Below the pieces are notes generated by a model. That model was not told where the DNA came from, made no database searches, and saw only the letters and a list, made by a program, of their open reading frames with translations. 13,294 nt of DNA, taken from contig MU119907.1 in assembly GCA_014904845.1 (NCBI GenBank), positions 1-13,294 on the forward strand, given 5' to 3'. Origin of the DNA: Acephala macrosclerotiorum. Lineage: Eukaryota; Ascomycota; Leotiomycetes; Helotiales; Mollisiaceae. Numbering within the stretch: the first letter of the stretch is position 1; the number at the start of each line of letters is the position of its first letter. The position numbers were made by a program, and so were the translations under genes. Shown one piece after another: positions 8,823 through 13,294 of the stretch.

Positions 8823-11800
8823 AAATAAAAAATATTAATAAAAATCGATTTTAATTTTTACGAATTTTTATTATTTTTATTTTTATTTTTTCGATTAAAT
8901 CGTTTATTAATTTAAAAATTATAATAATTTTTATTTTATAAAATTTTTTTAAATAAACGAAAAAAAAAAATTTTTATTATTTTTTTTTTAAAAAAATTAA
9001 TATATTAAAATTTTATTATTAATAAATTTTTTTTAATAAATTTTTTTTTTATATAATATATATTTTATTTTTATTATTTAATTTTTATAAATAAATTTTA
9101 AATTATAATTATTATTTTATCGATATTTTAAAAAAAAAAAATTATTTTTTATTATTTTTTTTTAATTTATTAAATTTTATTAAAATAATAAAATTAATTA
9201 ATTTTTTTATAAAAAAAAAATAAATCTATTTTAGAATTTAAATTTATTATATATTAAACTTTTTTTTTTAATAAATTTTAAATAATTTATTTATAATTTA
9301 ATAATTATAAAAAAATAATAAATTAATTATTTCGATTTTTTAAAAAAATTATTTAAATAAATTTTTTTTTAATATTAAAAATCGAATTTTAATTAAAAAT
9401 TTTTTAAAATAAATTCGATTAAATATTATAAAAAAAATATTTTAAAAATTAAAATTATATATTTATAAAATAAAAATTTTTATTAATCGAATTTATATTA
9501 ATAATTTTAAAAATAAAATTTTTTTTATTTTGTTTTTTATAAATTTAATATTTATTAATATTAATAAAAAAATTATCGATGATATTATTTATAAAAAACT
9601 TAAAAAAATTTATAATAAATTTCGAATTTTTTTTAAAAATCGATTTCGGAAATTTTTTAACGACGAATTTTTTTTTAATAATATTTTATTTAAAAAAATT
9701 AATATAATTTTTAATATAATTCGTTATATAAAATTTTTAAATTATTTTATTATTTAATATAAAATTTTTTAATAATTAAATTATTAAAATTCGTTTAATA
9801 ATAAATATTTGTATATTTATTAATAAAAATAAATTATAATTCAAATTAAATTAATTTTTTAATATTTTAAAATAAAAAAAATAAAAAAATTTTTAATAAT
9901 AAATTTTTTTTTAAATACGAAATTAAAAAATTAATAACGTTTATAAAAAATAATTAAAAATAATTAATTATTTTTAATAATAAATTTAAATTTAAAATTA
10001 ATTTTTTTTTTTTTTTTTTAAATTATAAAAAAATTTAATATTAATAAAAATATTAAAAAAATTATTAAATTTTTAAAAAAAATAATAATTTAAAAAATTT
10101 CGAGTTTTAAATTTTTTATTTAAAATAAACTTTTTTTTTTTCGAGACTCGAAACGAATTTATTATATAAAAAAATAATTATAATAAAATTATATATTTTT
10201 TTTTTAAAAATTTTTATAAATAATTAATTTTGAAAATAATATTAATTACGTATTTTTTTATATATAAAAAACTTTTATTTATTATAAATTAATTAATAAT
10301 TTTATTTTTTTATTTTAATTAATTAATTAATTTACAAATTATAAATTATTATAAATAAATTCAATTTATTAATTAAAACGAATTAATTTACAATTAAATT
10401 TTTTTATTTTATATTTTATTATTTTAAATATATTTATTCGTAATATTAATAATAAAATTTTTTTCGATAATAATAATATAATTATTAATATTTTAATATC
10501 GATAATTTTTATATTAATTTTAATAATTGAATTTATATATATTAAATTAAAATAATTTAAAAATTTAAATAAATAAATTATTAATATTCGTAAAATAATC
10601 GAAATAATTTATTACAAAATTATATTAATTTATAATAATTTAAAAAACGTAAAAAAAAAAAAAATTTTTATATTTATAATTCGTATTACAAATAATAATA
10701 CGAATATTATTTTTTTATATAAATAATAAAATCGTAATAATATTATTTATATTCGATATATTTATTATATAAATAATATAATTATTAAAAACGTATATTT
10801 ATAATTAAAAAATAGAAAAGTCGTAATTTTAATTAATAAAATATATTTATATTATAAAAAACGATAAAATTAAATTAATATATAATATTAATTAAAAATA
10901 TAACGAAAAACTATTAAATTTATTAAATGAAAAAACGTATTAAAATTATAAAAAAATTTAATTAAATTATAATATCGTATAAATAATTTTATTATAATTA
11001 AAATCGTAATAAAATATTTTAATAAAAATAATTACAATTAAACGTTTATTAATAATAATATTAAAAACGAATGATTAATTAATAATTAATTAATATATAT
11101 TATTGAAAAAATAATAATATCGATTAATAATTATTAAAATAATAATAACGATTGTATATTATATTTCGATTACGTAAAACGATTTAATTAAATTTATTTA
11201 CGAATAAAATAAAAATGAAAATAATAATAATATTTAAATAATAAAAGATTTAATAATATTTTTTAATAATATAAATAATATAATAATTAATTTTTAAATT
11301 TATATTATTTTTTAATTATATTCGCGAAAAAATCGAAAATAAATATATAAAATATATTAAAATTATAATAAAATTCGAAAATAAAATATAAAAATTAATA
11401 AATTTTAATTTTTTAATTAATTTAAAAATTCGAATTAATAATAAAAATATAATTAAAAAATTAAAATTCGATTATTATTTTTTTTATATATATAATACGT
11501 ATATAATATTTATAATTTTATTATTAATAATTTATTAATAATATCGTTAAAAATTTTTATATTTTTATAGTATTTATTTTTTTAAATTAAAATTAAAATT
11601 TTTTAAATAATTTTATATTAAAATTTAATTTTAATTATAAAAAATTTTATTAAAATTTTTATATAAAATAAATAAATTAATTTTATTAATAAATATATAA
11701 AAAAATAAAAAAATAAAAAAAAATTATAATAAATTTTTATAAAATTAAAACGAATTAAATTTTCTTTTATACGATTTTTTTTTTATTAAATTAAAATTAA

Positions 11801-13294
11801 ACGTTTTTTTAATTTTAATTTAAAAAAATAATATTTTTTATATTATTTTAACGTAATATTTTTAATATTATAATTTATTACATAAATAAAATAACGCGAA
11901 AAAAATTAATATTAAATAATTTATTTTTTGAATTTTATTAATTTGAAAAAAAAAAAACAAATATTAATATAAAATCGTTATAATATAATAAATTTTTAAA
12001 ATAAATTTTTTTTAATTTAATATATTATATTTTCGTTTTATTAATTAATAAATAAAATATAAATAAAAAATTAAATTTATTTAAATATTTAATATAAAAA
12101 ATCGTAAAAACGATTATTATATATTTATTTTTATTTTATATATAAACTTTTATCGATTTATTATACGATTATTAAATAAAAATTATATAATAAAAAAAAA
12201 AAATTAATAATTATATATTTTATTAGTTTTATTAATTTTATTAATTATTTTTTTATATATATTAATAAGAAATTTAATTTCAAATTTAAATTAATTTATA
12301 AATTAATAAAAATATTTTATAATAATTATATCGAATTTTAATTATAATATAAACGATTTAAAATATATTTATACGATTATATTTATTTAAAAATAATTAT
12401 TAATTTATATTATTAGTTTTTATATAATTAAAAAAAATTTATATAAAATTATTAAATTTAATAATTATATATAAATTTTAATTTTTAATATAAATATTTT
12501 TAATATTATTAATATAATTTATAACGTTTTTATACGTAATAAAATTTAAATATTTATTAATATTATTTTTAATATTATTATTATTTTTCGCGTCGTTTTA
12601 AAAATTATTTTAAACGATTAATATATTTTAATTATATTTTTTTACGATATATTATTTTTTTATATAAATATTATAAATATAATTAAAAATAAAAAAAATA
12701 AAAATATTTAAACGTTATTATTCGATATAATTATTTATTTTAATTATTTTTTTTATATTTTAAAAATATTATATTTTATTTAAATTTTATTATTAAAATT
12801 AATATTAATATTATTTAAAAATATCGTATTATTAATAAATAATTTAAACGTACGTAAAACTTTTTTTTGAATTTTAATATACGTATTAATTTATAATTAA
12901 TTAAAATTATTTAAAAAACGAAATTCGAAATATAAAAATTTTATTTTAAAAATAAAAATAAAATAATATTAATTATATACGATTTTAAATCGTACGTAAA
13001 TATTATATAATATTTATTTCAATATTAATAATTTTTTTATAATAAAAACGTTATCGTTTTTAATAATTTAAACGAATAAAATAATTTTTTTTATTATACG
13101 TTATAAATATATAAAACTCGTTAATTTTAATATAAATAAAAATATTAAAAAAATAATAATTATATAATTAAATATTAAAAATAATATTAATTAATTAATA
13201 TTATTTTTAAAATTTATCGAAATTTATAAATTTCAAATTTAAAAAAAAAAAATTTATATTTAATTTAAAATTTTAAATAATAATAATATTAAAA
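8823..13294. other. Most eroded AT-rich DNA, no recognisable gene
   Basis: This is the most extreme part of the window; some 60-base rows (9061, 13141) contain no G or C at all. Remaining C and G are nearly all CpG. It holds long homopolymers, including T18 at 10002-10019. The longest open stretch, 9530-9757, begins with TTG and has no in-frame ATG, so I do not call it a gene. In the plus frame starting at 12481, stops occur at 12547, 12619, 12709, 12781 and 12868, all TAA except the last, TGA. That is compatible with a mutated coding sequence but proves nothing. CpG-denser patches lie near 10600-10800, 11000-11200 and 12500-12650. Confidence 0.65.

Noticed and set aside
9530..9757. 75-codon open stretch rich in Phe, Ile, Asn and Lys
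   Set aside because: It starts with TTG and has no in-frame ATG. Its composition simply mirrors A/T-rich DNA, no domain was recognised, and nothing around it suggests a promoter or splice structure. At most it is a gap between mutation-made stops.
10002..10019. T18 run as a poly(A) tail of a retrotransposed element on the minus strand
   Set aside because: Runs of 8-12 A or T are everywhere in the window, and there is no flanking duplication or adjacent relic to anchor a tail.
1..13294. Naturally AT-rich genome such as anaerobic gut fungi or Plasmodium
   Set aside because: Low GC alone would fit, but it would not by itself restrict surviving C and G to CpG, nor make a repeat pair differ by 30 transitions against one transversion. 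It stays a weaker alternative until genic contigs are seen.

Overview
This window is an almost gene-free, extremely AT-rich DNA segment. By eye most 60-base rows hold 0-12 G/C; the row starting at 13141 holds none. The base use is peculiar: nearly all surviving C is followed by G, and nearly all surviving G follows C, while CpA, TpG, CpT and CpC are scarce. That is the reverse of ordinary methyl-CpG decay. It fits repeat-induced point mutation (RIP) in a filamentous ascomycete, where C becomes T on both strands of duplicated DNA. The best guess is a heterochromatic AT isochore, possibly pericentromeric or subtelomeric, made of dead transposons. I recognise no species, no intact protein gene, and no tRNA, rRNA, CRISPR or bacterial feature.

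The most informative element is a gap-free 209-bp direct repeat, copy 1 at 1719-1927 and copy 2 at 8614-8822, offset 6895 bp. By hand alignment the copies differ at 31 positions; 30 are C/T or G/A transitions and one is an A/C transversion. In 28 of the 30, copy 1 keeps the G or C. Copy 1 also holds the only GC-rich patch of the window, a 47-bp imperfect palindrome at 1857-1903 (28 of 47 bases G/C) containing an E-box, CACGTG. The two copies could be the LTRs of a roughly 7.1-kb retrotransposon, but target-site duplications and internal domains are not readable.

Layout: 1-1718 eroded AT-rich DNA with simple repeats and a hairpin; 1719-1927 repeat copy 1 with the GC island; 2191-2438 a perfect 120-bp tandem duplication; 2439-4149 eroded DNA; 4150-7170 a milder zone with more non-CpG G/C, best preserved around 6440-6770; 7171-8613 eroded DNA; 8614-8822 repeat copy 2; 8823-13294 the most eroded part, with no recognisable gene. 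No genes can be said to work together here. The interest lies in the mutational record: CpG dyads appear to be lost only as complete CG-to-TA changes, the GC island has survived, and the exact tandem duplication looks younger than the mutation process.
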